The notes below the pieces were generated by a model. The model worked only from the letters and a program-made list of their open reading frames with translations. It was not told the DNA's origin and ran no database searches. A stretch of 64,000 nt of DNA from Symsagittifera roscoffensis. Taxonomy: Eukaryota > Xenacoelomorpha > Acoela > Convolutidae. Position 1 is the stretch's first letter. Every line of letters starts with the position of its first letter. Position numbers and translations under genes: made by a program. Of the stretch, positions 59,901 through 62,463 are shown piece after piece. The stretch covers positions 53,460,312 to 53,524,311 of the forward strand of contig NC_087066.1 of NCBI RefSeq assembly GCF_963678635.1, given 5' to 3'.

Positions 59901-62463
59901 TACAATTTAAACCCAATAAGTTTTGGGCTTTTTTTTATTTCTTATGAAAGTTGTAGGCCTAAAGCGATCAACTTTTCCGCCATTTATTTATTTTTAAAAA
60001 CATTGCGAGGCTAAACTCTGCTCTGGATAGGTTCACAATTTAGTGTGTGTACGTCTCTGAAATCCAGATTTAAGTCTTTACACAAGTTAAATATTTGTCA
60101 GAACGATCAAAGAAAACGCAAGAACAAAAGAAGATCAAAGAGCGCGTCCTTGTTGAGGAATCCGGTTATCAATCTCAAAAAAAATGTTTGGCTGGCTCGT
60201 AATGAAAAAGTGTGGCCTTCGTAATGAAAAAGTGTGGCCTGGTAGTGACCTGGCTGGCGGAGAGTATCTCGAGTATCTTGTCCTCGATCTCCTTTAGTTG
60301 TCGCTTGCACATGGCGCCCTCGGTGATCAGCTGGTTCCTTTTCTCCTCCAGCTCTGGCTCCTCCATCGCCGCCACCAGATTCAACAGCTGGTTCTCCAGA
60401 GCCTCCCGCGTGATCATGAAGTTGATGATCGTCACCTGCAGCCAGTCACAGTCATGACCATTTAAGCAATCTGTTTAATTTATGATCATTTAAATAAACT
60501 TTTTAAAACATGACTATTTGAATAATCGGTTTAAATTATGACCATTTAAATAATCGGTTTAATAATCGGTCATGGCCATTTAAATCATCGGTTAAATTTC
60601 TTGTTTTGGAATATTTCATGAAGTGAACGATATTTTATTTTATGAAGGTAGGAACTATTTGTAGGGCGCATTTTGACCTCCCGATTTTGAATGCCTCGCA
60701 CATAGCAAGATTGGTCAATATTAGTATCACATTAAAGCTCTTTTAGCCAGTATTTGAAAAGAAATAAAGAGTTCAAAAAACAGTCTCTGTTTTTAGTCCG
60801 ATTTTCAGTCGCAAACTTGATTTCAGCTCTGATGACACTTTAATTGTATGTTTTTATGACAATTGGAGTCGGTGGACAAAATTTAGAATAACAAAAAATG
60901 ACTTGTGGTCGGAAACCTTAGACGATCCCAAAGAATAGTTGGAGAGATTCGGCGCTTGAGCTTTTTGGCAAGAAGGGTTTCCGGAGCTACCAACGATTCT
61001 TGCCTCTTAAAAAGAAGGGAAAAAGACTGCATATCTATCCAGTTTTTTTTTGTTCGGATCAACTTAACAATCGACTTTTCTTTGGTATCTTCCAAATTGC
61101 CACGTCTGCAAATGGAAGCAGTAAATTAGCACTAGAGCGTTTTGTTTATTATTCAAATTTTGCTGCGTTCTGATTGGTCGAAAATACGACAACTTAATCT
61201 ACTTAATAATTGCCCCCCTTTCTTGAAAGGGGGGCAATTGTTAAATAGATCCGTTGGATCTACTCAACAATCAGCCCCTTCAAGAAGAGGGGGGAGGGTG
61301 GTAAGTAGATTATGTTGTCGAATTTTCGGCCAATCAGAATGCAGCAAAATTCGAATTTACACAACGCTCTAGTGCGAATTTACTGTTTTGATTTACAGGG
61401 GTAGGGGTGGAGATTCTTTAGTAGATACCATAGGGTGGGGATCGATAAGTAGATTCGATCCTTTTTTTTTGTCTTCACCTTTACAGACACTTCGGGTAGA
61501 TAGTGGGGGTTGAGTATGCGGGTCGTCATGTACAGTCGGAAGTCCTTGCTGAACTGGAACACATTGTCTCTCAGTCGGATGTACTCAGCGCCAGCCTACA
61601 CACAACAGAACTCATGACGTCACATTTTATTACGAAAATTCGCTTCGATATCAGCATATTCATGATTGCAAAACATGCAAAAATCTTGTCATTCGAAACC
61701 TATAGATCGACTTATGCATAACAAAATGCATTGTTTTTTTATGCATTGTTTTTTTTTTGTCGCAGGCGCTATTAAGCCTACTTAAACTGTTCAAAAATTT
61801 TTGGTAAACAAATCTGAACAAATCAAATCAGGTCGAAGAATATTTTGAAATTGGATAATTTTGCGAGAGCTAAGTGCATTTCAAAGACGTGGTTTTCTAA
61901 TGGTTTGTGCGCGCATTATGATTAGAATCGCGCTGCCTAGAAGTTTTCGTCTATTTTGTTTCAAGAAGTATAAATGTGCATTGACTTGATAGAAACTGAT
62001 GGTGCATTTAGAAATAAGAGGTTCAGTGAGATAGTAAAGAGAGAGAAATATCTGTGAACAAATTACCATTCCAGCATCGCCTGTCTAAAAGTTTACAACA
62101 ATCTAATCAGGTGAAAAATCAGTTGAACTTTCTTATTTGGCTTAATTTCAGAATGAGTCAAATTTGGCATCAAATTTGTATAATTTTACCAAACATTTCA
62201 GGAAAAATTAAAATTTTGCGCAAAAAATTAAGATTTTTTTTGTATTATGTATAAAATGAAACTATTGTCAATTAACTGAGCTATTAGTTGGCTGTCAAAA
62301 CAGATTACTGAAAGATATGTGATCTTAAAAAAAGACTTTTTGATCAGCTTCGCCTGACTAATGTTTTTGAAGTTACCTGTTTGAAGGTCTGTTTGAGAAG
62401 CACAGGGTCCAACACTGGGTCCAGCTCCTCCCCCACATTCTCAATCAAACAGGGGGCTCCAAA
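17695..62463 (-). CDS. DNAH7-like: Axonemal inner-arm dynein heavy chain (DNAH7/DNAH3 type), 3' part, 22 exons
   Basis: Multi-exon gene read from 62463 down to 17695. Dynein heavy chains are ~4,000-residue ATP-driven motors; this class sits in the inner arms of the ciliary axoneme. The exons cover AAA5 through AAA6 and the C-terminal domain, about 1,110 residues. Landmarks in order: [182 protein letters not shown], and the terminal CPIYKT...[10 protein letters not shown]...[15 protein letters not shown]. The exact CQLDD end and [12 protein letters not shown] favour the DNAH3/7/12 group. All junctions are GT-AG and neighbouring phases agree. The 5' exons lie beyond the window. A 15.4-kb LTR element occupies the intron between 48249 and 32565. 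Confidence 0.93.
18556..19190. repeat. Long inverted repeat, ~300-nt arms, in the last dynein intron
   Basis: The left arm (about 18556-18855) reappears reverse-complemented at about 18885-19190. Matching blocks include taaatagccattttc, acggtcgaagcattgact, attgaaaatggggaggagct, tttcacgcaaaatcaggtac and ctaaaaaatcac. The arms differ by scattered substitutions and small indels, and the central loop is about 25 nt. It contains two divergent copies of the dispersed TTGTTCCGA / CACGCAAAATCAGG repeat, facing each other. Confidence 0.85.
19438..19505 (+). repeat. Weak tRNA-like SINE remnant
   Basis: tgtagcgtagaggtagaaga resembles an A box and ggctgaaacccgggcaggct a decayed T arm. It is in intronic DNA and no cloverleaf is possible. 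Low confidence. Confidence 0.3.
20451..20561 (-). CDS. DNAH7-like: Dynein exon (37 codons): ...[17 protein letters not shown]...
   Basis: Not preceded by any ATG and too short to stand out as an ORF, but the peptide [15 protein letters not shown] and [11 protein letters not shown] is the expected penultimate segment of the family. Acceptor ggttttag, donor CAGTG/gtaaga, phase 0 on both sides. Confidence 0.9.
20562..21574. other. Dynein intron with repeat remnants
   Basis: It contains a half-copy of the repeat seen at 61119-61385 (cagaatgcagcaaaattaga and gctctagtgctaaattta near 20675-20730), a purine-rich GGGTGGAGAT stretch (20740-20870), and at 21240-21390 one copy of the dispersed repeat ending in gttccca/ctctttcattcgtgattc. 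Confidence 0.45.
21575..21751 (-). CDS. DNAH7-like: Dynein exon (59 codons): ...[23 protein letters not shown]
   Basis: Acceptor aatttcag, donor CGCCCG/gtcagt, phase 0 to 0. It carries [22 protein letters not shown]. The donor region is tandemly duplicated just downstream in gene sense (about 21486-21581). Confidence 0.93.
21752..24537. other. Dynein intron with dispersed repeats
   Basis: It contains the CACGCAAAATCAGGTACC repeat at about 22380-22500, a GCGAAGC/GCTACGCC hairpin repeat at 23186-23230 and a tRNA-like SINE head at 23778-23865. An imperfect inverted repeat around 21830-22150 (tctgagcgctttcaaatgag versus caaagcgctcagattttatg) is also visible. No exon recognised. Confidence 0.45.
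23778..23865 (+). repeat. tRNA-derived SINE head
   Basis: cgtggtaaacgttagtgcat resembles an A box and gtaggtttaaatccgagacg a B box. It lies in an intron, and an AT-rich tail follows. Not a functional tRNA fold. Confidence 0.5.
24538..24689 (-). CDS. DNAH7-like: Dynein exon (152 bp): [21 protein letters not shown]...
   Basis: Acceptor gttttgcag, donor TTCAAG/gtaatt. It carries [24 protein letters not shown], a conserved C-terminal-domain stretch. Confidence 0.92.
25197..25657. mobile_element. Tc1/mariner-like MITE with CCCGGGTTGACC ends
   Basis: Starts CCCGGGTTGACC and ends GGTCAACCCGGG, flanked on both sides by TA (25195-25196, 25658-25659), as expected of Tc1/mariner-type insertion. The interior is built of repeated cataca-attccatat and ttgtatgaaaa blocks in both orientations. 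461 bp, no coding capacity. Confidence 0.75.
25876..25999 (-). CDS. DNAH7-like: Dynein exon (124 bp): [23 protein letters not shown]...
   Basis: Acceptor tttttgcag, donor ACTCG/gtcagt, leaves 1 base. It carries [20 protein letters not shown] and the [10 protein letters not shown] motif split over the junction. Confidence 0.93.
26307..26700. mobile_element. hAT-like MITE, CAGGGGCGGATC family, copy 1
   Basis: Begins CAGGGGCGGATCTAGG and ends AAATCCGCCCCTG. The flanking 8-mers gttagaat (26299-26306) and ggtagaat (26701-26708) match at 7 of 8, the 8-bp duplication typical of hAT elements. The interior has G/C homopolymers and the palindrome AAAGGGGGGACCCTTT. No transposase ORF. Confidence 0.8.
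26739..26887. mobile_element. Short MITE, GGATCTCTTTAACTATATCCCC family, copy 1
   Basis: Terminal inverted repeats GGATCTCTAACTATATCCCC and its counterpart ending GTTAAAAAGATCC. The 8-mer TTTTTGGC is duplicated at 26731-26738 and 26888-26895. Confidence 0.75.
26960..27046 (-). repeat. tRNA-like SINE fragment beside a dynein donor
   Basis: Read on the minus strand it contains ggtcgcgggttcaaataccc, a good B-box/T-arm. It starts right at the donor of the 27047-27145 exon. The A-box part is missing or decayed. Confidence 0.4.
27047..27145 (-). CDS. DNAH7-like: Dynein exon (33 codons): [24 protein letters not shown]...
   Basis: Acceptor tttacag, donor GTCGCA/gtaagt, phase 0 to 0. It encodes the variable loop and the conserved [11 protein letters not shown] helix. 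A tRNA-like SINE fragment lies immediately past the donor. Confidence 0.87.
28345..28401. repeat. 57-nt hairpin with 10-bp terminal stem
   Basis: AGGTTACTGC (28345-28354) pairs with GCAGTAACCT (28392-28401); inside, TGCAAG and CTTGCA can also pair in an alternative fold. Function unknown. Confidence 0.5.
29701..29823. mobile_element. Short MITE, GGATCTCTTTAACTATATCCCC family, copy 2
   Basis: Ends GCATCTCTTTAACTATATCC and ...GGATATAGTTAAAGAGATCC. Perfect 8-bp duplication AGCAACTT at 29693-29700 and 29824-29831. The insertion lies 10 bp past the donor of the 29842-30060 dynein exon. Confidence 0.85.
29842..30060 (-). CDS. DNAH7-like: Dynein exon (73 codons): [11 protein letters not shown]...[13 protein letters not shown]
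   Basis: Acceptor ttttccag, donor AAGGAG/gtacta, phase 0 to 0. It carries [21 protein letters not shown] 123-bp MITE with perfect 8-bp target duplications lies 10-18 bp past its donor. Confidence 0.93.
30186..30326 (-). CDS. DNAH7-like: Dynein exon (47 codons): ...[18 protein letters not shown]...
   Basis: Acceptor gttctag, donor CACAAG/gttctt, phase 0 to 0. It carries [21 protein letters not shown], an invariant C-terminal-region motif. Confidence 0.93.
30590..31050. mobile_element. Short MITE, same family, copy 3, interrupted by a nested element
   Basis: Left end gaatctcgttaactaccccc, right end gggtatttaaagagattc. Between them the element at 30626-30938 is inserted, with its own TA duplication. 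Flanking 8-mers gggaaact and gagaacct match at 6 of 8, so this copy is older than copies 2 and 4. Confidence 0.65.
30626..30938. mobile_element. Nested element with CCCGGGT ends, full of TTCGACCGA motifs
   Basis: Starts CCCGGGTCGAGG and ends CCTCTACCCGGG, flanked by TA (30624-30625 and 30939-30940). The 313-bp interior is made almost entirely of variants of gtttcgaccgactcg, with roughly 20 TCGA tetramers. The long overlapping ORFs across it are products of this repetition and are not genes. Confidence 0.75.
31189..31326 (-). CDS. DNAH7-like: Dynein exon (46 codons): [19 protein letters not shown]...
   Basis: Acceptor ctctctag, donor CTGCAG/gtattt, phase 0 to 0. It carries [19 protein letters not shown] and [14 protein letters not shown]. 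Confidence 0.93.
31327..32396. other. Dynein intron with a short MITE
   Basis: AT-rich with no exon recognised; carries the MITE at 32182-32326 close to its upstream end in gene sense. Confidence 0.45.
32182..32326. mobile_element. Short MITE, GGATCTCTTTAACTATATCCCC family, copy 4
   Basis: Left end ggattcattaac (decayed), right end gggggatatggttaaagaga plus tcc. Perfect 8-bp duplication CACTTAAG at 32174-32181 and 32327-32334. It lies about 70 bp past the donor of the 32397-32565 exon. Confidence 0.8.
32397..32565 (-). CDS. DNAH7-like: Dynein exon (169 bp): [17 protein letters not shown]...
   Basis: Acceptor attgatag/G, donor TCTATC/gttagt. It completes the split Arg codon of the 48.2-kb exon (HF-R-MWLTSY). 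It carries [14 protein letters not shown] and [14 protein letters not shown]. The LTR element begins at 32574, leaving only 8 host bases upstream of the exon. Confidence 0.92.
32574..32983 (+). repeat. 5' LTR
   Basis: 410 bp, TG...CA ends. Compared line by line with the 3' LTR I see no difference. It contains a short hairpin-like pair gtgctgaagttac / gtaatttcagcac (32691-32717). The element-internal sequence starts at 32984. Confidence 0.95.
32986..33003 (+). promoter_or_regulatory. Candidate primer binding site
   Basis: TGGTGCGACCATAAGTCT begins 2 bases after the 5' LTR. TGG is the complement of a tRNA CCA end, as expected of a minus-strand primer site. I could not assign the tRNA. Confidence 0.5.
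33004..34234 (+). other. 5' leader of the LTR element
   Basis: No major ORF. A 77-codon ORF (33072-33305) without recognisable features begins soon after the primer site. A 25-bp direct repeat (gatcatcaaggcttatcctt..., 33635-33659 and 33695-33719) occurs twice at 60-bp spacing. Each copy can form a small stem (AAGG/CCTT), which would suit paired packaging or dimerisation loops. Several further imperfect blocks share ccaaccct and acccagg. Confidence 0.45.
34235..34702 (+). CDS. Small basic protein ORF upstream of gag
   Basis: 155 residues, strongly basic, with tracts such as [22 protein letters not shown] and [13 protein letters not shown] that could bind RNA or act in nuclear import. The middle is serine/acid-rich ([21 protein letters not shown]). 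No family recognised. Its last 26 bases overlap the gag-like ORF in another frame. It could be an accessory protein of the element or, less likely, an N-terminal gag piece. Confidence 0.5.
   Translation: MSFKNLGNKQTIILHNCEIDNKKYDLVITPHTQTVGYIRTKRQTLKRKIITKQRQITRKRFSKNRNAFSESETNSLDELYKLKESVDKNYPLHDQLYFSDSETTSNSSQRGKRRIKKQYKHKPVHLYNWNQPIRHINNYILTVIERKNELNAHSR
34677..36539 (+). CDS. gag: Gag-like ORF, 3' end lost
   Basis: 620 codons in the gag position. The N-terminus is acidic ([20 protein letters not shown]); residues ~30-280 are helical and without low complexity, a plausible capsid region; the C-terminal ~250 residues are Q/N/P/T-rich and prion-like, with QPIQQQNP repeated twice near residues 515-535. 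No CCHC zinc knuckle is visible. The last ~25 codons are read out of frame over the pol start, after a deletion junction near 36460, so the natural C-terminus is missing. No sequence similarity to a named gag family is claimed. Confidence 0.65.
   Translation: MSSTHTPGEESPDDDEIFPFIVDADTDRGQHIFCQNLLVNLFEPGISPCKTEFPDVKIKRQIIDHYLKDICNITQQYGIYSIEFTSPNHNNRTYTIQTDDLDLEFSKVFSEYIKSIQYHNSQRANSIFTNEVFTIIYSYISILENEIPITNVSPTETSKHLRVRHEITLLSSYLNIIKENFTKDDVSQHTKHDLQKILAWFIIDYFTHNIDLIAQARKNFRPQNSNDDTAITEQSDYVWDPEWSHPAFISFPQSISSQAIGTISYIRDYVRVIPLTIDATPLNYNTFLPDTQNNSLNSTVIHNENLNGTRNLTQQDIQTPSHFINEEIVHTTTTQQSISPIRPNLTTPRNTNPSQTQVTLQSTVKPSVAPKYSHMDYQTYRPMTIPSKTRKTFTRNNFADHNYNYTHPSKTNYQPQRNFNQYTTPRNWDNPTAQYNSKNFQPNPPQDRSENYPFFQQNKNKKQTSYQMDYLSSDDDFLQPDIFAPNTQEYRRQGIQRTRTNHRNFSPQSIDAQHQQPIQQQNPINTQSFQPIQQQNPMTAHSYQPSQMQNEIPLPYYLQQHEITRNQLSNFSQMPNAAESLQMTMNPYLMDDEMFKRRNVQCFRKIPPNTSERKSEGRPR
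36448..39009 (+). pseudogene. pol: Truncated pol: RT thumb, RNase H, integrase; stop in C-terminus
   Basis: 853 codons. Residues 1-125 match only the end of RT and its connection ([31 protein letters not shown]); protease and the RT catalytic motifs are absent. RNase H spans 135-265 with acidic residues D144 ([14 protein letters not shown]), E187, D214 and D259. Integrase: zinc motif H507, H514, C541, C544 (GHSG...CNDC) and core D579, D639, E675, that is D,D-35-E, with TDNGTEF and [16 protein letters not shown]. The frame stops at TAA 39007-39009 directly after KGP, where Ty3/gypsy integrases have the GPY/F module. The same frame then stays open to 39444. RNA-directed synthesis from this copy is impossible, whereas the integrase core looks intact. 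Confidence 0.92.
39010..39444 (+). pseudogene. Integrase C-terminal tail after the in-frame stop
   Basis: The pol frame continues open for 144 codons past the TAA and ends at TAA 39442-39444. Its start reads as the continuation of a GPY/F-type module, and its end is a basic K/N/Q-rich tail. It has no own start consistent with expression. Together this indicates a point nonsense change. Confidence 0.8.
39445..40044 (+). other. Non-coding spacer between pol and the accessory ORFs
   Basis: Stops in all frames; A/C-rich. Short duplications are visible (caacctcca-ggtcaaaaata twice in part; tagcctaaagta near 39805 and 39836). No promoter recognised. Confidence 0.4.
40045..40275 (+). CDS. Tiny hydrophobic ORF a
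   Basis: 76 codons, almost entirely hydrophobic ([40 protein letters not shown]), which would form two membrane helices. Its TGA overlaps the ATG of the next ORF (ATGA). No family recognised. The strongly T-rich composition breaks the A/C-rich background of the element, so it may be a separate acquisition or a chance product of a T-rich stretch. Confidence 0.35.
   Translation: MLFSQTVAQILINFKHFFSILEAFIIFLFDILEYFLIILIIFCNIFLIFYTILELFLQLSKTLDYIHRYDLYNLSK
40272..40460 (+). CDS. Tiny hydrophobic ORF b
   Basis: 62 codons beginning in an ATGA overlap with the previous ORF. One or two membrane helices ([31 protein letters not shown]) around a basic loop KCIKK. No family recognised; it could be a small viroporin-like protein, but this is inference from hydrophobicity alone. 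Confidence 0.35.
   Translation: MIRTIFSRTDIFLLFVIFITFLSSLILTICKCIKKAIITFALATIFLIIFLEEYYNKHKPSH
40466..41602 (+). CDS. ~378-codon open frame without any ATG, ahead of env
   Basis: The frame is open from just after TAA 40463-40465 to TAA 41600-41602 and contains no ATG codon that I can find, so ORF callers requiring ATG miss it. The N-terminal two thirds is P/S/T/Q/N-rich ([19 protein letters not shown]); the C-terminal ~130 residues look folded ([47 protein letters not shown]). It overlaps the env ATG by 13 bases. Expression would need splicing, frameshifting from an upstream ORF or a non-AUG start. Its architecture resembles that of the ORF after env. No family recognised. Confidence 0.6.
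   Translation, partial: QFKNPSKIATQQSQNQSSPTSSQDNPTPPSTTQNPQTSTRISFQDNPYTFEERHARLSEPLEPVQRQASLSEPTYNLYPTLPQELSRIRNLSQNQNTTEINRQIIHPRRNRNFQTPRVHFDIPQSPSQTTPENTTGITPETPTLFSQRSTSSLPSDYLGSTPTSEQIRENPFNPTNQTSRLPYWTTHSFTQGEPNLVNDPIDISTVTTTSSSLPETLSLPSTPSISQFSPLPFNLNFPNNLDARYREQSSINIPLRLDWNTFTAPPPLFGQHQESNRLHNWALNRLQYRQDIHNDIRDHNIQILQQNSLQLKFEITVKLNNITQHPYPLNPPNITAQSLPPPFITTEVIYKYDRYTKNTIGYITFYNPYSGLSYTCIF
41590..44208 (+). CDS. env: Envelope-like membrane glycoprotein
   Basis: 872 residues. Residues 1-19 form a signal peptide ([18 protein letters not shown]). A large cysteine-containing ectodomain follows, beginning [14 protein letters not shown] hydrophobic anchor lies at about 705-728 ([20 protein letters not shown]), a second hydrophobic segment at about 745-760, then a ~110-residue P/Q/N-rich tail. 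The position after pol and this topology fit an envelope protein. The early pattern YDC...V..C...I..LYSKARA...C recalls glycoproteins of chuvirus type found in some mobile elements, but I hold this loosely. I see no clear furin site. The ORF is unbroken in this copy. Its stop overlaps the next start (ATGA, 44205-44208). Confidence 0.75.
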   Translation: MYILKLLIFLQLLFLVISNQNINPSPRTGPQDLLVTHYDCEENEQKTLHKYAINQVSQCETEPQAIETTDIIATLYSKARATTVTGYKFTATFSEKKVHCSQVSNGNKNRLDHESFYQSNIERLLHLNPDDCTNELLRLNITQNKNSQRKLVNFQVFSDSVHQSQLERHQGHVKLDEKYPYNGAHGRLTYDLHDKHWIPHIGINNPSNCKADTKNKGYQEIMFFDWKIQLEKIQLTRDLSDNTMIYQGIRLPCKNDQGYCDPTTRTQATIVWFPEDTCTTFQVAKIHARMIKFHEKYFIQSIPYEQVHPSRKLSSDFRNIDNIENKLTRFQIYQETELACKYRNPLHRTQYSEILVEYEKGFDMTTGKVKIDPYATGHPLNEGTSYIPVNFEKSNGQPGGHLKPYDTRSTRLQELSLMNTTYFGNIHYDIHLDMKLDYTISRIFQEMSLSELETLHQLCELERTQILQSLALAVLKIPYAGYLLSGNRSNFLDYEGNILWFYTCTKKVSPLYVFEDKRCYKRIPIFYKNKVHFVDTLSRRTYFWDTAVPCGSENSHNVVQLNPDENKYYLLTPYPTLMQSLKKFSPESIRAIARNPNIDLQSIGIYSKSDIQHHIRTQQFQELLTQMDTIQRQSIDQNLRKLAETAGFADIYTQDYSGYFKDIKDYIYLNGEKYRPQDISPINIFSFVTLKNEILDFLGWPYYILEKLTILYAMFNFIGFLFSLLKGIYNTCAIHTQVNRQASVARILFAGFFGIFSTSINKILLDAQIKEYNTKITTRQNTYDEEHNNVDTQPTAPQLPPLPNNHPLSLVPRNFRNLAITHNPNFRLNTSQSPVQHIMTHQSQDDNTYEQIIEQPHTTAFQSQNNNFFSPR
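44205..46004 (+). CDS. Unknown 599-residue ORF coupled to env
   Basis: Starts in an ATGA overlap with the env stop, which suggests termination-reinitiation or a shared subgenomic RNA. Residues 1-200 are S/T/P/N-rich and probably disordered; residues 200-599 have a globular composition rich in F, Y and H ([64 protein letters not shown]). No signal peptide, no clear membrane segment, no motif recognised. Intact, while pol is broken. Confidence 0.6.
   Translation: MSRQLGSLHRSNSHPTNLTSPIPIIPLFAFPPPDFPSSNVTSGMNSDTNSHISVLYSISQLNNPNIETPDEFADSEPSPSNNFHNPSNFSQPPFQPILSNNPDPITPTPSYASQVTPTYSSYHSDQSSQSPDTPRISPELDNFITLQQQPYHLNTPTINQISSTTNSSNPPTPSSNYTESLTPSSTSTISSLNTNRAYRTFKRKFPNHPFPAKPGTAREYINHPQHTNTKEFLAITLPSFPQYTLNTPHDANETRNFVDEYVLMPTLSWTSYYHFTNPLCLPLSNTHIDIERNKDMLYQLTTPLTARQFTYVGYKKSLKIHTAPRANEYTLEYYDHNIIRANQDQFLDDDRFANPQITEKFFIKTPYVFTLNIFDRKFDHIISEALTNTQAYESFKERFQIFSLTFHFLAPHERDLHCSHDIMLRTKQTHTYSYYRFIQNHFDLHTPSRQPHHRFQFINSKYTSPYFLNFTYCIKDTNLHGILRNYDPITQMYIFCPITKTFNAEESRPFLIPHEFLQPIEIPILEFIHNTKFNHKLYNLIQNTPYEFAVGTEELTTIKALQLLWPLLQTKNIIRILAKLLTTSELIHDIFPHGFFPDD
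46008..46087 (+). other. Candidate 80-nt intron at the 3' end of the LTR element
   Basis: Donor CAG/GTAAGTATG at 46008, branch-like TACTAAC at 46031-46037, pyrimidine-rich ttcatgttttctttag ending 46087. All three signals are close to consensus. The donor lies 3 bases after the stop of the 599-codon ORF. Confidence 0.6.
46088..47565 (+). other. 3' non-coding region of the LTR element
   Basis: No ORF of note. It has repeated gcagtaaat words (46217, 46250, 46305, 46325), an ACCCGG-rich stretch and a purine run aagaagaagcggaagaaaat near 47458. The bases just before the 3' LTR (ggatggg) are a weak polypurine candidate. Confidence 0.4.
47566..47975 (+). repeat. 3' LTR
   Basis: 410 bp, same sequence as the 5' LTR as far as can be checked by reading. 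Followed by the duplicated CAAT and then dynein intron sequence. Confidence 0.95.
48249..48441 (-). CDS. DNAH7-like: Dynein exon (193 bp): ...[13 protein letters not shown]...[10 protein letters not shown]
   Basis: Acceptor gttacgcag, donor TTTCAG/gtggac. It encodes [11 protein letters not shown] and [20 protein letters not shown]. This is the exon just upstream (gene sense) of the intron that hosts the LTR element. Confidence 0.93.
48442..49998. other. Dynein intron with MITE and dispersed repeats
   Basis: A CAGGGGCGGATC-family MITE lacking its left end occupies about 48775-49102 (ends aaatcctcccctg). A repeat bounded by AATGTTCCGACC (about 49384) and aatgttcggaac (49951) follows; the ORF across its start is not supported as a gene. 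Confidence 0.5.
49999..50176 (-). CDS. DNAH7-like: Dynein exon (178 bp): ...[23 protein letters not shown]
   Basis: Acceptor aattttag, donor CAAAAG/gtactc, leaves 1 base. It carries [20 protein letters not shown] and [10 protein letters not shown], invariant AAA6 features. Confidence 0.93.
50483..50608 (-). CDS. DNAH7-like: Dynein exon (42 codons): ...TRCFRPDK
   Basis: Acceptor attttgcag, donor GACAAA/gtacgc, phase 0 to 0. It ends with [17 protein letters not shown], a near-invariant heavy-chain motif. Confidence 0.92.
51284..51449 (-). CDS. DNAH7-like: Dynein exon (166 bp): [17 protein letters not shown]...
   Basis: Acceptor aattatcag, donor CGAAAC/gtagga, ends phase 0. It encodes [32 protein letters not shown], matching the FLLTGG..L.....NP...WL....W..I segment of AAA6-region heavy chains. 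Confidence 0.9.
51704..51745 (-). CDS. DNAH7-like: Dynein micro-exon (42 bp): [13 protein letters not shown]
   Basis: Very small exon with a strong acceptor (aatttttttcag) and donor AAAG/gtaaac. Its phases fit both neighbours exactly (completes AA/G, leaves AG). It encodes a poorly conserved loop, so the splice signals and phase are the evidence. Confidence 0.75.
51920..52045. mobile_element. Left-end fragment of a CAGGGGCGGATC-family MITE
   Basis: Contains tttttcgagggggaagattttc and agagctctcccaaagcacta, the internal left half of the family. Both termini are lost. Confidence 0.5.
52161..52247 (-). CDS. DNAH7-like: Dynein exon (87 bp): [21 protein letters not shown]...
   Basis: Acceptor gttctag, donor GGAAA/gtaagt. 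Its first base completes the split codon from the 55.7-kb exon. [16 protein letters not shown] is typical of the DNAH3/7/12 group. Confidence 0.9.
52248..55719. other. Large dynein intron with repeats
   Basis: A repeat runs from AATGTTCCGACC (52498) to agtcggaacaata (52977) and includes gatttttgcgtggaaaac-like words. A 15-nt perfect hairpin CAGGGCGAAGCCCTG lies at 53071-53085 within a block repeated at the window end. From 53.6 to 55.7 kb I see only AT-rich sequence. Confidence 0.5.
55720..55793 (-). CDS. DNAH7-like: Dynein exon (74 bp): [15 protein letters not shown]...
   Basis: Acceptor gttacag, donor TTCAG/gttaaa; enters in phase 0 and leaves 2 bases (AG) for the next exon. It encodes [14 protein letters not shown], which in this family is followed by the [14 protein letters not shown] motif found in the next exon. 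Confidence 0.87.
56157..56282 (-). CDS. DNAH7-like: Dynein exon (42 codons): ...[19 protein letters not shown]
   Basis: Acceptor atctgcag, donor CAG/gtacgc, phase 0 to 0. It carries the hallmark [16 protein letters not shown]. The first exon bases GTGAGG form a donor-like sequence right after the acceptor. Confidence 0.9.
56485..56952. mobile_element. hAT-like MITE, CAGGGGCGGATC family, with duplicated left end
   Basis: Left ends CAGGGGCGGATCTAGG occur at 56485 and 56593 and the right end ...AATCCGCCCCTG at 56952. The 8-mers accatcac (56477-56484) and aacatcac (56953-56960) match at 7 of 8. A ~108-bp segment including host flank (aaactttcgctgaagtatgc) is tandemly repeated, so the left end was duplicated after insertion. 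Confidence 0.8.
57175..57904. mobile_element. Foldback element, Tc1/mariner-type ends, 314-nt arms
   Basis: Begins CAGTGCTGATTTAAATTATC and ends with its reverse complement; TA flanks both sides (57173-57174, 57905-57906). Arms (57175-57488 and 57592-57904) are nearly perfect inverted copies around a ~103-nt spacer. Each arm carries the same ~60-codon open frame, a by-product of the inversion. Confidence 0.9.
58029..58372. mobile_element. hAT-like MITE, CAGGGGCGGATC family, perfect duplication
   Basis: Starts CAGGGGCGAATCTAGG, ends AATCCGCCCCTG. Target duplication ATGAGGTT is perfect (58021-58028 and 58373-58380). 344 bp, non-coding. It sits 28 bp from the donor of the dynein exon 58401-58517. 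Confidence 0.92.
58401..58517 (-). CDS. DNAH7-like: Dynein exon (39 codons): [13 protein letters not shown]...
   Basis: Acceptor tttattcag, donor CAG/gtatgc, phase 0 to 0. It encodes the GNILEDD..IEVL..SK segment. A 344-bp MITE ends only 28 bp beyond the donor side (58372), and the arm of a very long inverted repeat begins about 90 bp beyond the acceptor. Confidence 0.88.
58610..59190. repeat. Very long inverted repeat, ~275-nt arms, 27-nt loop
   Basis: The left arm (about 58610-58883) returns reverse-complemented at 58911-59190. Inner parts are almost perfect (gatcctggctggtaaacaat, cactacccgggtcg-like blocks, gattctaagtagctcagctt). A 50-bp direct duplication within each arm (gatcctggctggtaaacaat at two positions) is kept in both arms. 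Confidence 0.9.
60250..60435 (-). CDS. DNAH7-like: Dynein exon (62 codons): [18 protein letters not shown]...
   Basis: Acceptor gctgcag, donor CAG/gtcact, phase 0 to 0. It encodes a charged helix ([29 protein letters not shown]) matching the EQK..L......LKELEDEIL region of family members. It is markedly GC-richer than the surrounding intron. Confidence 0.9.
60436..61478. other. Dynein intron with a palindromic MITE-like repeat
   Basis: Contains short direct repeats of gaccatttaaataatcggtt (60450-60600) and the palindromic element at 61119-61385. A GGGGTGGAGATTC purine-rich stretch (61395-61445) resembles that at 20745-20790. Confidence 0.45.
61119..61385. mobile_element. Palindromic MITE-like repeat with CAGTAAATT...TAGAGCG ends
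   Basis: Left end cagtaaattagcactagagc, right end gctctagtgcgaatttactg. Inner blocks ttttgctgcgttctgattgg and ccaatcagaatgcagcaaaa also pair. A half copy lies at 20675-20730. No clear target duplication. Confidence 0.65.
61479..61595 (-). CDS. DNAH7-like: Dynein exon (39 codons): ...[12 protein letters not shown]
   Basis: Acceptor tgtgtag, donor AAAG/gtgaag, phase 0 to 0. It carries [18 protein letters not shown], a strongly conserved AAA5 stretch of axonemal heavy chains. Confidence 0.9.
62377..62463 (-). CDS. DNAH7-like: Dynein exon (29 codons): [16 protein letters not shown]...
   Basis: Acceptor gttccag before TTTGGAG, donor CAG/gtaact, both ends phase 0. It encodes the [24 protein letters not shown] segment of AAA5. 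It is the first exon of the gene visible in the window; the ~1.5 kb upstream (62464-64000) has no exon I can recognise. Confidence 0.88.
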